Below, one piece after another: positions 1 to 5,590 of a stretch of 7,030 bases of DNA. The notes below the pieces were generated by a model that saw nothing but the letters and a program-made list of their open reading frames with translations, ran no database searches and had not been told where the DNA came from. Source of the stretch: Collinsella sp. GTDB taxonomy: Bacteria > Actinomycetota > Coriobacteriia > Coriobacteriales > Coriobacteriaceae. Numbering within the stretch: position 1 is the first letter of the stretch; each line of letters begins with the position of its first letter. The position numbers were made by a program, and so were the translations under genes. The stretch is from NCBI GenBank assembly GCA_014871545.1, contig WGSR01000078.1, positions 1-7,030 of the forward strand, in the 5' to 3' direction.

Positions 1-55
1 GGTCACCAAGCACAACCTCAAGTATCGTCGCTACTATCACCAGTTCGACTACTAA
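1..55 (+). CDS. C-terminal end of an SIS-domain sugar-phosphate deglycase/isomerase-like protein (partial)
   Basis: Only the last 17 codons and a TAA stop are visible; the reading frame begins at base 2. The peptide is VTKHNLKYRRYYHQFDY. The pattern HN-x3-RRYY followed by a few residues and a terminal Tyr resembles, from memory, the C-terminus of E. coli FrlB (fructoselysine 6-phosphate deglycase), a member of the SIS (sugar isomerase) fold family. The EIIA gene begins 46 bases downstream with no terminator or evident promoter between them, so the two are probably co-transcribed. A deglycase next to a mannose-family PTS is the arrangement known for glycated amino acid use, for example the gfr system of Salmonella. 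The family call rests on a very short match and could be wrong; other SIS-family sugar isomerases are possible. The upstream part is outside the window. Confidence 0.5.
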   Translation, partial: VTKHNLKYRRYYHQFDY

Positions 56-101
56 AGAAAACGGGTGCGGGAACGTGCCGGGCTATTGAGAGGAACACAG
101 A

Positions 102-521
102 ATGAGACAGTACATCATCGCCAGCCATGCGCACTTCGCTACCGGCATCAAGGAGAGCGTCGAGCTGCTCTCGGGCGCTCGCGACAACGTCCACGATCTT
201 TCGATGTTCGTCGATGGCCGCATGGACGTGGCCGAGGAGGCCCAAAAACTGCTGGCAGGCATGTCTGCTGACGATGATGTCGTTGTCTGCACCGACCTCT
301 TTGGCGGCAGCGTCAACAACGAGTTCACCAAGATCGTCCAGACGCGTCCCCGCACGTACCTCGTTACCAACATGAACCTTCCTCTCCTCATCCAGCTGCT
401 GTTCTCTGACGAGTCGGCGCCGGTTGAGGAGACGATTCGCGCCATCGTCGCTGCGGACGATACGCGCGTGAAGTTTGTCAACGATCTTTTGGTCGATGAC
501 GACGAGGAAGAAGAGTTCTAA
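102..521 (+). CDS. PTS mannose-family EIIA component
   Basis: This 139-residue protein is the cytoplasmic EIIA domain of a mannose-family (EII-Man) phosphotransferase permease. It takes phosphate from HPr and passes it to EIIB. The N-terminal segment IIASHAHFATGI places the phosphorylated histidine at His9, matching the family pattern SHGxxAxG. The DLFGGSVNN motif at residues 65-73 and TNMNLPLL at 89-96 are typical of the EIIA-Man fold (PF03610). The length fits a stand-alone EIIA, whereas E. coli ManX fuses EIIA to EIIB. The start is supported by GAGAGGA at 88-94, seven bases before the ATG. An acidic tail, DDDEEEEF, ends the protein. About 77% of codons end in G or C, clearly lower than in the EIID gene of the same operon. 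EIIB follows after a 57-base gap. Confidence 0.93.
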   Translation: MRQYIIASHAHFATGIKESVELLSGARDNVHDLSMFVDGRMDVAEEAQKLLAGMSADDDVVVCTDLFGGSVNNEFTKIVQTRPRTYLVTNMNLPLLIQLLFSDESAPVEETIRAIVAADDTRVKFVNDLLVDDDEEEEF

Positions 522-541
522 TCCGCAGCACCTACTGACAC

Positions 542-554
542 GCCGTAAGACGGC
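542..554 (+). other. Small hairpin between EIIA and EIIB
   Basis: GCCGT (542-546) and ACGGC (550-554) form a five-pair stem with a three-base loop in the gap between EIIA and EIIB. No T-run follows, so it is not an intrinsic terminator. It might affect mRNA stability or local translation, but a five-pair stem can easily occur by chance. Confidence 0.3.
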
Positions 555-578
555 ACAAGACCTTTGGGGGGTCACATT

Positions 579-1061
579 ATGATTCAGCTACTTCGCGTTG
601 ACCATCGCCTGCTTCATGGCCAGGTTGCAGTTTCCTGGGTTCAGGGCCTTGGCTCCAACTGCATCTTCTGCGTGGGCGATAAGGTCGCTAACGACCCGGT
701 GTGGAAGACGACGCTCAAGATGGGCAAGCCTGCCGGCTGCAAGCTCGTCATCAAAGATATGGAGCATGCAATCGAAGCTATCAACTCGGGCGTGACCGAC
801 AAGTACAAGATGATCATCTGCGTCGCCACTATCGCTGAGGCAAAGCAGCTTGTTGAGGGCTGCCCGCAGATTAAGTCGGTCAACCTGGGCAACACCAAGC
901 CCAAGGACGAGAAGCGTCCCGATGCTCGTCAGGTCTCTCGTCAGATCTTCCTGACCGCGGCCGAGGAAGCCGATGTGCGCGAGATGCTGGATCGTGGCGT
1001 CGAGGTCGAGATTCGACCCCTGGCCGACGACCCCAAGGTCGACTGCGCCAGCGTGCTCTAG
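579..1061 (+). CDS. PTS mannose-family EIIB component
   Basis: This 160-residue protein is the cytoplasmic EIIB of the mannose-family PTS (PF03830). It receives phosphate from EIIA and transfers it to the sugar carried by EIIC/EIID. The N-terminal signature RVDHRLLHGQV spans residues 6-16, with the phosphorylated histidine at His13; families usually have RIDDRLIHGQV. The middle has the expected alternating alpha/beta pattern, with VNLGNTK at 101-107 matching the conserved glycine region. I chose the ATG at 579 because a run of six G at 566-571 sits seven bases upstream and serves as the ribosome binding site. An in-frame TTG at 564 would add five residues but would place the start at that binding site. 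Length matches the family (about 160 residues). EIIC follows after a 58-base gap containing a hairpin. Confidence 0.94.
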   Translation: MIQLLRVDHRLLHGQVAVSWVQGLGSNCIFCVGDKVANDPVWKTTLKMGKPAGCKLVIKDMEHAIEAINSGVTDKYKMIICVATIAEAKQLVEGCPQIKSVNLGNTKPKDEKRPDARQVSRQIFLTAAEEADVREMLDRGVEVEIRPLADDPKVDCASVL

Positions 1062-1072
1062 GCGTTCAATTT

Positions 1073-1092
1073 CGAAGAGTCTGAGCTCTTCG
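1073..1092 (+). other. Intercistronic hairpin between EIIB and EIIC
   Basis: CGAAGAG (1073-1079) and CTCTTCG (1086-1092) form a perfect seven-pair stem with a six-base loop. It sits between the EIIB stop and the EIIC ribosome binding site (AGGAAAGGGGG, 1105-1115). There is no following T-run, so it is not a typical terminator. A role in mRNA processing or in setting the ratio of cytoplasmic to membrane PTS subunits is possible but unproven. Confidence 0.45.
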
Positions 1093-1119
1093 TAGTGTCC
1101 TATTAGGAAAGGGGGATAT

Positions 1120-1893
1120 ATGCTTACCCAAGCAATCCTCATCGGACTTATCGCCGCATTTGGTAAGTTCGACTGCCAGCTCGGTACGCTCTATGCGTTC
1201 CGCCCCATCGCCCTGTGCCCGCTCGTGGGCCTGGTGCTGGGGGACCTGCAGTCCGGCCTCGCGATCGGTGCGAGCCTGGAGCTGCTGTTCATGGGCTCGA
1301 TCTCCATCGGCGCCTACGTGCCGCCCGATGAGACGATCGGCGGCGTGCTCGCCTGCGCCTTCGCTATCCAGCTGGGCCAGAGCACCGAGGCAGCCATCGC
1401 GCTCGCTATGCCCATCGCCACGCTGTGCCTTGCCATCAAGAACATCCTCAACGCCGCCCTGCCGATTTTGGTTGACCGCGCCGATGTTTTCTCTGCCCAG
1501 GGCAACCTTAAGGGCGTCTATGCGATGCACTTCCTGATCGGTTTGACCGGTATCATCATGGCGTTCCTGCTGTGCTCGCTGTCGTTCTATCTGGGTGCTG
1601 ACGCCATCCAGGGCCTGCTCGACTTCATCCCGCCCTTTGTCCTTGCTGGCTTTGGCGTTGCCGCCAACATCCTGCCGGCCATGGGCTTCGCCATGCTCGG
1701 CCGCCTGGTGCTCACCAAGCAGCTCGTGCCCTTCTACTTCCTGGGCTTCCTGCTGTGCTCCTACGCCAACGTGCCCGTCCTGGGCGTCGCCCTGATCGCC
1801 ATCATCATCGGCATCGACAAGTTCGACCTGCTCGGCCTGGGCGGAGCCCAGCCCCAGCTCTCCGCGGAAGGGGATGAGGACGATGACTTCTAG
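1120..1893 (+). CDS. PTS mannose-family EIIC component (intact copy)
   Basis: This 257-residue integral membrane protein is the EIIC subunit (PF03609), which forms the sugar translocation channel together with EIID. Hydrophobic segments run through the protein. Family-like motifs include LGTLYAFRPI at 21-30, GLVLGDLQ at 37-44, and a block at 50-70 (GASLELLFMG, then SIGAYVPPD). The start is well supported by AGGAAAGGGGG at 1105-1115. The C-terminus is hydrophilic and acidic, ending GDEDDDF, and its codons overlap the EIID start by 11 bases, which implies translational coupling. The gene is a mosaic compared with the second copy at 3912-4685: codons 26-68 are about 96% identical in DNA, the middle is much more divergent, and from codon 187 (base 1678) onward the two are identical. 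Confidence 0.94.
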   Translation: MLTQAILIGLIAAFGKFDCQLGTLYAFRPIALCPLVGLVLGDLQSGLAIGASLELLFMGSISIGAYVPPDETIGGVLACAFAIQLGQSTEAAIALAMPIATLCLAIKNILNAALPILVDRADVFSAQGNLKGVYAMHFLIGLTGIIMAFLLCSLSFYLGADAIQGLLDFIPPFVLAGFGVAANILPAMGFAMLGRLVLTKQLVPFYFLGFLLCSYANVPVLGVALIAIIIGIDKFDLLGLGGAQPQLSAEGDEDDDF

Positions 1894-2706
1894 TCCCGAG
1901 AACAAGATCACGCGCTCCGACCTCGTCAAGAGCGCCGTCAACGTCGGCGCCCTGGGCATGGAGTTCTCCTGGACCTACTACAAGCAGATGAACATCGCCT
2001 TCTGCCTGATGGTCGCCAACATGCTCAAGAAGATCTACGCCGGCCGCCCCGACGACTACGCCGAGGCCCTGCACCGCCACTGCGCGTTCTTCAACATCAC
2101 CGTCCAGTTCGCCCCGTTCGTCGGCGGCATCGCGATGGCCATGGAGGAGAAGGTCGCCCGCGGCGAGATCGAGCCCGAGAGCGTCAACGACGTCAAGGCC
2201 GCCCTCATGGGCCCGCTGTCCGGCATCGGCGACTCCATCTTCCTGTCGACGCTGCGCGTGGTCGCCGCCGCGGTGGGCATCAGCCTGTGCCAGGCCGGCA
2301 ACCCCTTCGGCCCCATCGCCTTCCTGCTCATCTACAACGTCCCCGGCTTCGCGCTGCGCATCTGGGGCGCCGTCAAGGGCTACGAGCTGGGCGTGGGCTT
2401 CCTGGACGAGGCCCAGAGGACCGGCCTCATGCAGAAGATCATGACCTGCGTGGGCATCGTGGGCGTCATGGTCGTGGGCGCCATGTGCAAGGACATGTTC
2501 TGGGCCAGCATCCCGGTGGCCATCGGCTCGGGCGACGACGCCCAGACCCTCCAGGACATCCTGGACGGCATCATGCCCGGCATGCTCGGCATGCTCGCCT
2601 TCTGGCTGTACTACTGGCTGCTGTCCAAGAAGATCAACCCCATGGTGCTGATCGTGGCCACCATGGTCGTGGGCATCATCGGCGCGTTCTTCGGCGTGCT
2701 GGCGTA
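1678..2706 (+). repeat. 1029-base direct repeat, copy 1 (3' part of EIIC plus EIID)
   Basis: Line-by-line reading found no difference between 1678-2706 and 4470-5498, which lie 2792 bases apart. The repeat starts inside EIIC codon 187, just after a G/T mismatch at 1677/4469, and ends within the EIID stop codon (TAG versus TAA). Sequence beyond the stop is unrelated. Nearly all codons inside end in G or C. Confidence 0.93.
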
Positions 2707-2707
2707 G
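1883..2707 (+). CDS. PTS mannose-family EIID component (copy 1)
   Basis: This 274-residue membrane protein is the EIID subunit (PF03613), which partners EIIC in sugar transport. The N-terminal region MEFSWTYYKQMN (26-37) matches the conserved EIID start region. The signature ALMGPLSGIGDSIF (107-120) is highly characteristic. Hydrophobic helices lie around 122-160, 190-202, 236-247 and 253-273. I chose the ATG at 1883 because AAGGGG at 1868-1873 lies nine bases upstream. The in-frame ATG at 1874 directly abuts that site and would have no spacing. The gene overlaps the EIIC end by 11 bases. Only codons 2-4 end in A or T, and these lie in or next to the overlap with the EIIC stop; the other 271 codons end in G or C. 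The protein is identical to that at 4675-5499. Confidence 0.95.
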   Translation: MTSSPENKITRSDLVKSAVNVGALGMEFSWTYYKQMNIAFCLMVANMLKKIYAGRPDDYAEALHRHCAFFNITVQFAPFVGGIAMAMEEKVARGEIEPESVNDVKAALMGPLSGIGDSIFLSTLRVVAAAVGISLCQAGNPFGPIAFLLIYNVPGFALRIWGAVKGYELGVGFLDEAQRTGLMQKIMTCVGIVGVMVVGAMCKDMFWASIPVAIGSGDDAQTLQDILDGIMPGMLGMLAFWLYYWLLSKKINPMVLIVATMVVGIIGAFFGVLA

Positions 2708-2736
2708 GTTCCTGCGTTTTATTCTGCCCCCAAGGG

Positions 2737-2767
2737 AAACGGCGACCCATTGCGGTCGCCGTTTTTT
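2737..2767 (+). terminator. Intrinsic terminator after operon 1
   Basis: AACGGCGACC (2738-2747) and GGTCGCCGTT (2754-2763) form a perfect ten-pair, GC-rich stem with a six-base loop, extendable by one A-T pair. The stem runs into six T residues (2762-2767). This is a strong rho-independent terminator 30 bases after the EIID stop. Confidence 0.93.
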
Positions 2768-2795
2768 ATTACCGAAAGCTAGCCGGAGGTGCTTC

Positions 2796-3686
2796 GTGAT
2801 TCGATCTGACAATCCATCCGATAATGGCGTGAGCGGGGCGATGTATCTATTTGGCACGGCGCTCTTGTGGAGTTTTATCGGCATCCTCGTTCGCGCCAAT
2901 TCGCAGTCGGCTCTTTTGATCGGTGCCGTTACGGCAATATTTATGGCGCTCTTTATCCTGCTCGTCGGTAGGCCTGTCCTCCGCGTCAGCCGTCTTATTG
3001 CCCTTGTGGCCGTCTGCAACTTCGTGACGGGCACCACGTTTAACTTTGCCAACCAGCTCACGACGGTCGGCAACGCGATCGTTCTGCAGTACACCTCGAT
3101 GATTTTCGTTATCGTGTATCAGTCGCTCGCAACTCGCACGTTGCCCTCGCCTGCGAAGATTGCCTCCGTGGTGGTTGCTTTTACGGGTATGGGACTTTTC
3201 TTTTTAGGTGATTTGAGCGCCGAGGGCATGCTCGGCAACCTGCTTGCCGTCATTTCGGGCGCCACCTTTGGGCTGTGTTTCTTTTTAAACTCTCGCCCCG
3301 ATGCGTCGCCCATGGTGTCCTCGCTCATCTCCTGCGGCATCTCGATACTGCCGATCGTCTATTTTGCCGGCGACCTAGGCTCCGTGAAACCCTTTGAGTG
3401 GGGGCTTATGCTGGTGCATGGCCTTTTTTGCAGCGGCCTTGCGAGTGTGCTGTATGCCAAGGGGATTGCGCGCACCAACGCGTTTGCGGCCAACTTGGTC
3501 TGCATGAGCGAGGTCGTGCTCGCTCCCTGCTGGTCGGCGCTCCTCTTTGGCGAGGTCTTTCGCTGGAACGAGTTTTTGGGCGCAGCGATTATCGTTTTGG
3601 TGATTGTGGCCAACTTGGCATCCGATGCCTTTGGCGATGGCTTTCTGGTGACGCTTGTCCGCCATCGAAGCAAAGAGCGCGCCTGA
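2796..3686 (+). CDS. DMT superfamily (EamA-like) transporter
   Basis: This 296-residue protein looks like a ten-helix drug/metabolite transporter with two EamA repeats (PF00892), roughly residues 16-137 and 147-275. Each repeat ends in the usual pattern of a pore helix followed by a glycine-rich last helix: NAIVLQYTSMIFVIVY (93-108) then VVVAFTGMGLFFLG in the first half, and CMSEVVLAPCWSALLFGE (236-253) then a final hydrophobic helix in the second. It probably exports or imports a small metabolite, but the substrate cannot be read from sequence. The start is GTG, with GGAGGT at 2785-2790 five bases upstream. It begins only 28 bases after the T-run of the preceding terminator, and I see no convincing promoter there, so it may rely on readthrough. 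Codon use is looser at third positions than in EIID. No clear terminator follows. Confidence 0.9.
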   Translation: MIRSDNPSDNGVSGAMYLFGTALLWSFIGILVRANSQSALLIGAVTAIFMALFILLVGRPVLRVSRLIALVAVCNFVTGTTFNFANQLTTVGNAIVLQYTSMIFVIVYQSLATRTLPSPAKIASVVVAFTGMGLFFLGDLSAEGMLGNLLAVISGATFGLCFFLNSRPDASPMVSSLISCGISILPIVYFAGDLGSVKPFEWGLMLVHGLFCSGLASVLYAKGIARTNAFAANLVCMSEVVLAPCWSALLFGEVFRWNEFLGAAIIVLVIVANLASDAFGDGFLVTLVRHRSKERA

Positions 3687-3730
3687 CGGGATACGTCTGC
3701 CGTTTACGGTAAAAAACACTCCGCTGAGCG

Positions 3731-3778
3731 AGTGGTATTAAATAGTAAGAACCTGCATACCTATAATTGGTATCAAAT
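3731..3778 (+). promoter_or_regulatory. Promoter with two operator-like repeats (copy A)
   Basis: A perfect -10 box TATAAT lies at 3762-3767. A weak -35, TTAAAT (3738-3743), is 18 bases upstream. Two similar sites overlap these elements: AGTGGTATTAAAT at 3731-3743 covers the -35, and TTGGTATCAAAT at 3767-3778 begins at the last base of the -10. The GGTAT cores are exactly 35 bases apart. The same arrangement with the same spacing recurs at 6882-6928, which strongly supports function. A repressor binding both sites would block the promoter. The near-palindromic form TTGGTATCAA would suit a dimeric regulator, for example of the GntR type, but the family cannot be decided from the site. Confidence 0.8.
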
Positions 3779-3911
3779 CATTTGTGCCTGGCATGGGTGT
3801 TAGCAGCACACCAGGTACGCTTCGAGCCGTGGAATCGAACTCCCGGAATTGATATCAACAACGCGCGCGACGGGAGTGACGACGGTTCGAGATTCCTTAT
3901 TGGGAGGAATT
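3779..3911 (+). promoter_or_regulatory. Structured 5' leader ahead of the second EIIC
   Basis: This noncoding stretch between promoter A and the second EIIC start contains several nested inverted repeats. GTGCCTGG (3784-3791) can pair with CCAGGTAC (3811-3818, one wobble); the alternative stem GGTGT (3796-3800) with ACACC (3808-3812) competes in part. Further on, GGAATC (3831-3836) faces GATTCC (3891-3896) and GAAC (3837-3840) faces GTTC (3885-3888); ACTCCCG (3839-3845) faces CGGGAGT (3871-3877). The loop of the last stem holds the perfect palindrome TTGATATCAA (3849-3858), one base different from the operator TTGGTATCAA at 3768-3777, so it could be a third operator. The outer stem ends five bases before the ribosome binding site GGGAGGA (3902-3908). 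I recognise no known riboswitch or T-box. Confidence 0.5.
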
Positions 3912-4685
3912 ATGCTTGTCTAAGCAATCCTCGTCGGCTTAGTCGGAGCGTTTGGATGCCTCGACTACCAGCTCGGCACCCTCTACGCGTTCCGCCCCAT
4001 CGTCCTGTGCCCGCTCGTGGGCCTGGTGCTGGGGGACCTGCAGACTGGCCTCGCGATCGGCGCCAGCCTGGAGCTGCTGTTCATGGGCTCGATCTCCATC
4101 GGCGCCTACGTGCCGCCTAACGAAACCGTCGGCGGCGTGCTCGCCTGCGCGTTTGCCATTCAGCTCGGTCAGGGTACCGAGACGGCCATCGCGCTCGCCA
4201 TGCCTATCGCCGTCCTTTCGTTGACGATCGGCAACATTACGGATGCTGGATTCTCGATCATTGTTGACATTGCTGACAAGTGCGCTGCCAAGGGCAACCT
4301 CAAGGGTATCTACGCGGCACATTGGAGCATGGGCCTCTTTGGCTGCCTTGAGTACTTCCTGCTGTGCGGCGGCGCCTTCTATTTGGGTTCCGACGCTATC
4401 CAGGGCCTGCTCGACTTCATCCCGCCTTTCATCATCGACGGTTGCGGCGTTGCCGCCAACATCCTGCCTGCCATGGGCTTCGCCATGCTCGGCCGCCTGG
4501 TGCTCACCAAGCAGCTCGTGCCCTTCTACTTCCTGGGCTTCCTGCTGTGCTCCTACGCCAACGTGCCCGTCCTGGGCGTCGCCCTGATCGCCATCATCAT
4601 CGGCATCGACAAGTTCGACCTGCTCGGCCTGGGCGGAGCCCAGCCCCAGCTCTCCGCGGAAGGGGATGAGGACGATGACTTCTAG
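3912..4685 (+). pseudogene. PTS mannose-family EIIC, second copy, disrupted by a stop at codon 4
   Basis: Aligned without gaps to the intact EIIC at 1120-1893, this 258-codon frame reads ATG CTT GTC TAA, where the intact copy reads ATG CTT ACC CAA. One C-to-T change would explain the stop. After it the frame is open to the natural end and the sequence is family-like, including LDYQLGTLYAFRPI, which looks closer to the family pattern than copy 1 (FDCQLG). Ribosome binding site (GGGAGGA, 3902-3908) and promoter are intact, so the lesion looks recent. The first in-frame restart codon is GTG at 4017, which would lose 35 residues including the first membrane helix and has no good ribosome binding site. 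There is no EIIA or EIIB gene in this unit. A sequencing error at 3921 would restore a full-length EIIC. Confidence 0.82.
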
Positions 4686-5498
4686 TCCCGAGAACAAGAT
4701 CACGCGCTCCGACCTCGTCAAGAGCGCCGTCAACGTCGGCGCCCTGGGCATGGAGTTCTCCTGGACCTACTACAAGCAGATGAACATCGCCTTCTGCCTG
4801 ATGGTCGCCAACATGCTCAAGAAGATCTACGCCGGCCGCCCCGACGACTACGCCGAGGCCCTGCACCGCCACTGCGCGTTCTTCAACATCACCGTCCAGT
4901 TCGCCCCGTTCGTCGGCGGCATCGCGATGGCCATGGAGGAGAAGGTCGCCCGCGGCGAGATCGAGCCCGAGAGCGTCAACGACGTCAAGGCCGCCCTCAT
5001 GGGCCCGCTGTCCGGCATCGGCGACTCCATCTTCCTGTCGACGCTGCGCGTGGTCGCCGCCGCGGTGGGCATCAGCCTGTGCCAGGCCGGCAACCCCTTC
5101 GGCCCCATCGCCTTCCTGCTCATCTACAACGTCCCCGGCTTCGCGCTGCGCATCTGGGGCGCCGTCAAGGGCTACGAGCTGGGCGTGGGCTTCCTGGACG
5201 AGGCCCAGAGGACCGGCCTCATGCAGAAGATCATGACCTGCGTGGGCATCGTGGGCGTCATGGTCGTGGGCGCCATGTGCAAGGACATGTTCTGGGCCAG
5301 CATCCCGGTGGCCATCGGCTCGGGCGACGACGCCCAGACCCTCCAGGACATCCTGGACGGCATCATGCCCGGCATGCTCGGCATGCTCGCCTTCTGGCTG
5401 TACTACTGGCTGCTGTCCAAGAAGATCAACCCCATGGTGCTGATCGTGGCCACCATGGTCGTGGGCATCATCGGCGCGTTCTTCGGCGTGCTGGCGTA
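4470..5498 (+). repeat. 1029-base direct repeat, copy 2 (3' part of EIIC plus EIID)
   Basis: Identical by direct reading to 1678-2706 and in the same orientation. The left edge lies inside EIIC codon 187 and the right edge within the EIID stop codon. Recombination between the copies would remove exactly 2792 bases, including the DMT transporter, promoter A and the nonsense codon. Confidence 0.93.
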
Positions 5499-5499
5499 A
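4675..5499 (+). CDS. PTS mannose-family EIID component (copy 2)
   Basis: This 274-residue EIID (PF03613) is identical in protein and, up to the last base of the stop codon, in DNA to the copy at 1883-2707, including the signature GPLSGIGDS. The start is chosen on the same grounds: AAGGGG lies nine bases before the ATG, and the gene overlaps the end of the upstream EIIC frame by 11 bases. Because its translation is probably coupled to EIIC, the stop at EIIC codon 4 could lower its expression through lack of coupling or polarity. If made, it could in principle pair with the intact EIIC of operon 1, since the two EIID proteins are the same. This unit has no EIIA or EIIB, so any activity would depend on subunits encoded elsewhere. 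Confidence 0.93.
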   Translation: MTSSPENKITRSDLVKSAVNVGALGMEFSWTYYKQMNIAFCLMVANMLKKIYAGRPDDYAEALHRHCAFFNITVQFAPFVGGIAMAMEEKVARGEIEPESVNDVKAALMGPLSGIGDSIFLSTLRVVAAAVGISLCQAGNPFGPIAFLLIYNVPGFALRIWGAVKGYELGVGFLDEAQRTGLMQKIMTCVGIVGVMVVGAMCKDMFWASIPVAIGSGDDAQTLQDILDGIMPGMLGMLAFWLYYWLLSKKINPMVLIVATMVVGIIGAFFGVLA

Positions 5500-5533
5500 G
5501 GGCCCGGCTGCATAGATTTTCGTTGCAACCTGG

Positions 5534-5573
5534 AAAGGGGATGGAGCAGGCCTATGCCCTCCATCCCCTTTTT
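5534..5573 (+). terminator. Intrinsic terminator after second EIID
   Basis: AAAGGGGATGGAG (5534-5546) and CTCCATCCCCTTT (5559-5571) form a perfect 13-pair stem. The 12-base loop can itself form a small GGC/GCC hairpin. The descending arm runs into five T residues (5569-5573). It is unrelated in sequence to the terminator at 2737-2767, although both follow identical EIID genes. Confidence 0.94.
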
Positions 5574-5590
5574 GTATAGAAGGAGTTCGT

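Noticed and set aside
564..578. TTG at 564 as the EIIB start
   Set aside because: It overlaps the G-rich ribosome binding site at 566-571, and the ATG at 579 gives the family-typical N-terminus MIQLLRVDHRLLHGQ.
1874..1882. ATG at 1874 as the EIID start
   Set aside because: It directly abuts AAGGGG with no spacing; the ATG at 1883 has nine bases of spacing. The same reasoning applies at 4666.
1066..1959. Long - strand frames opposite the two EIIC genes (also 3939-4751)
   Set aside because: Same artefact: skewed composition, no ribosome binding site or family features, fully overlapping convincing EIIC sequence on the + strand.
1805..3094. Long open frame on the - strand (429 codons), and its counterpart at 4597-5679 (360 codons)
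   Set aside because: They lie opposite EIID; the near absence of A/T at third positions removes stop codons on the other strand. The products are low-complexity (rich in His, Asp, Gly, Ala) and match no family I know.
3697..3735. Terminator after the DMT gene (CACTCCGC with GCGAGTG, and CCG-TTTA-CGG)
   Set aside because: The stems are short or bulged and neither is followed by a T-run on the + strand.
3831..3896. tRNA fragment or T-arm (TTCGA-like segments on both strands)
   Set aside because: The segments resemble a T-loop, but the flanking five bases do not pair as a T-stem on either strand and no acceptor or anticodon arm is visible.
4017..4685. GTG at 4017 as a genuine start of a shorter EIIC
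   Set aside because: No suitable ribosome binding site, and it would lose the first 35 residues with a conserved membrane segment. The ATG at 3912 with its ribosome binding site marks the original start.
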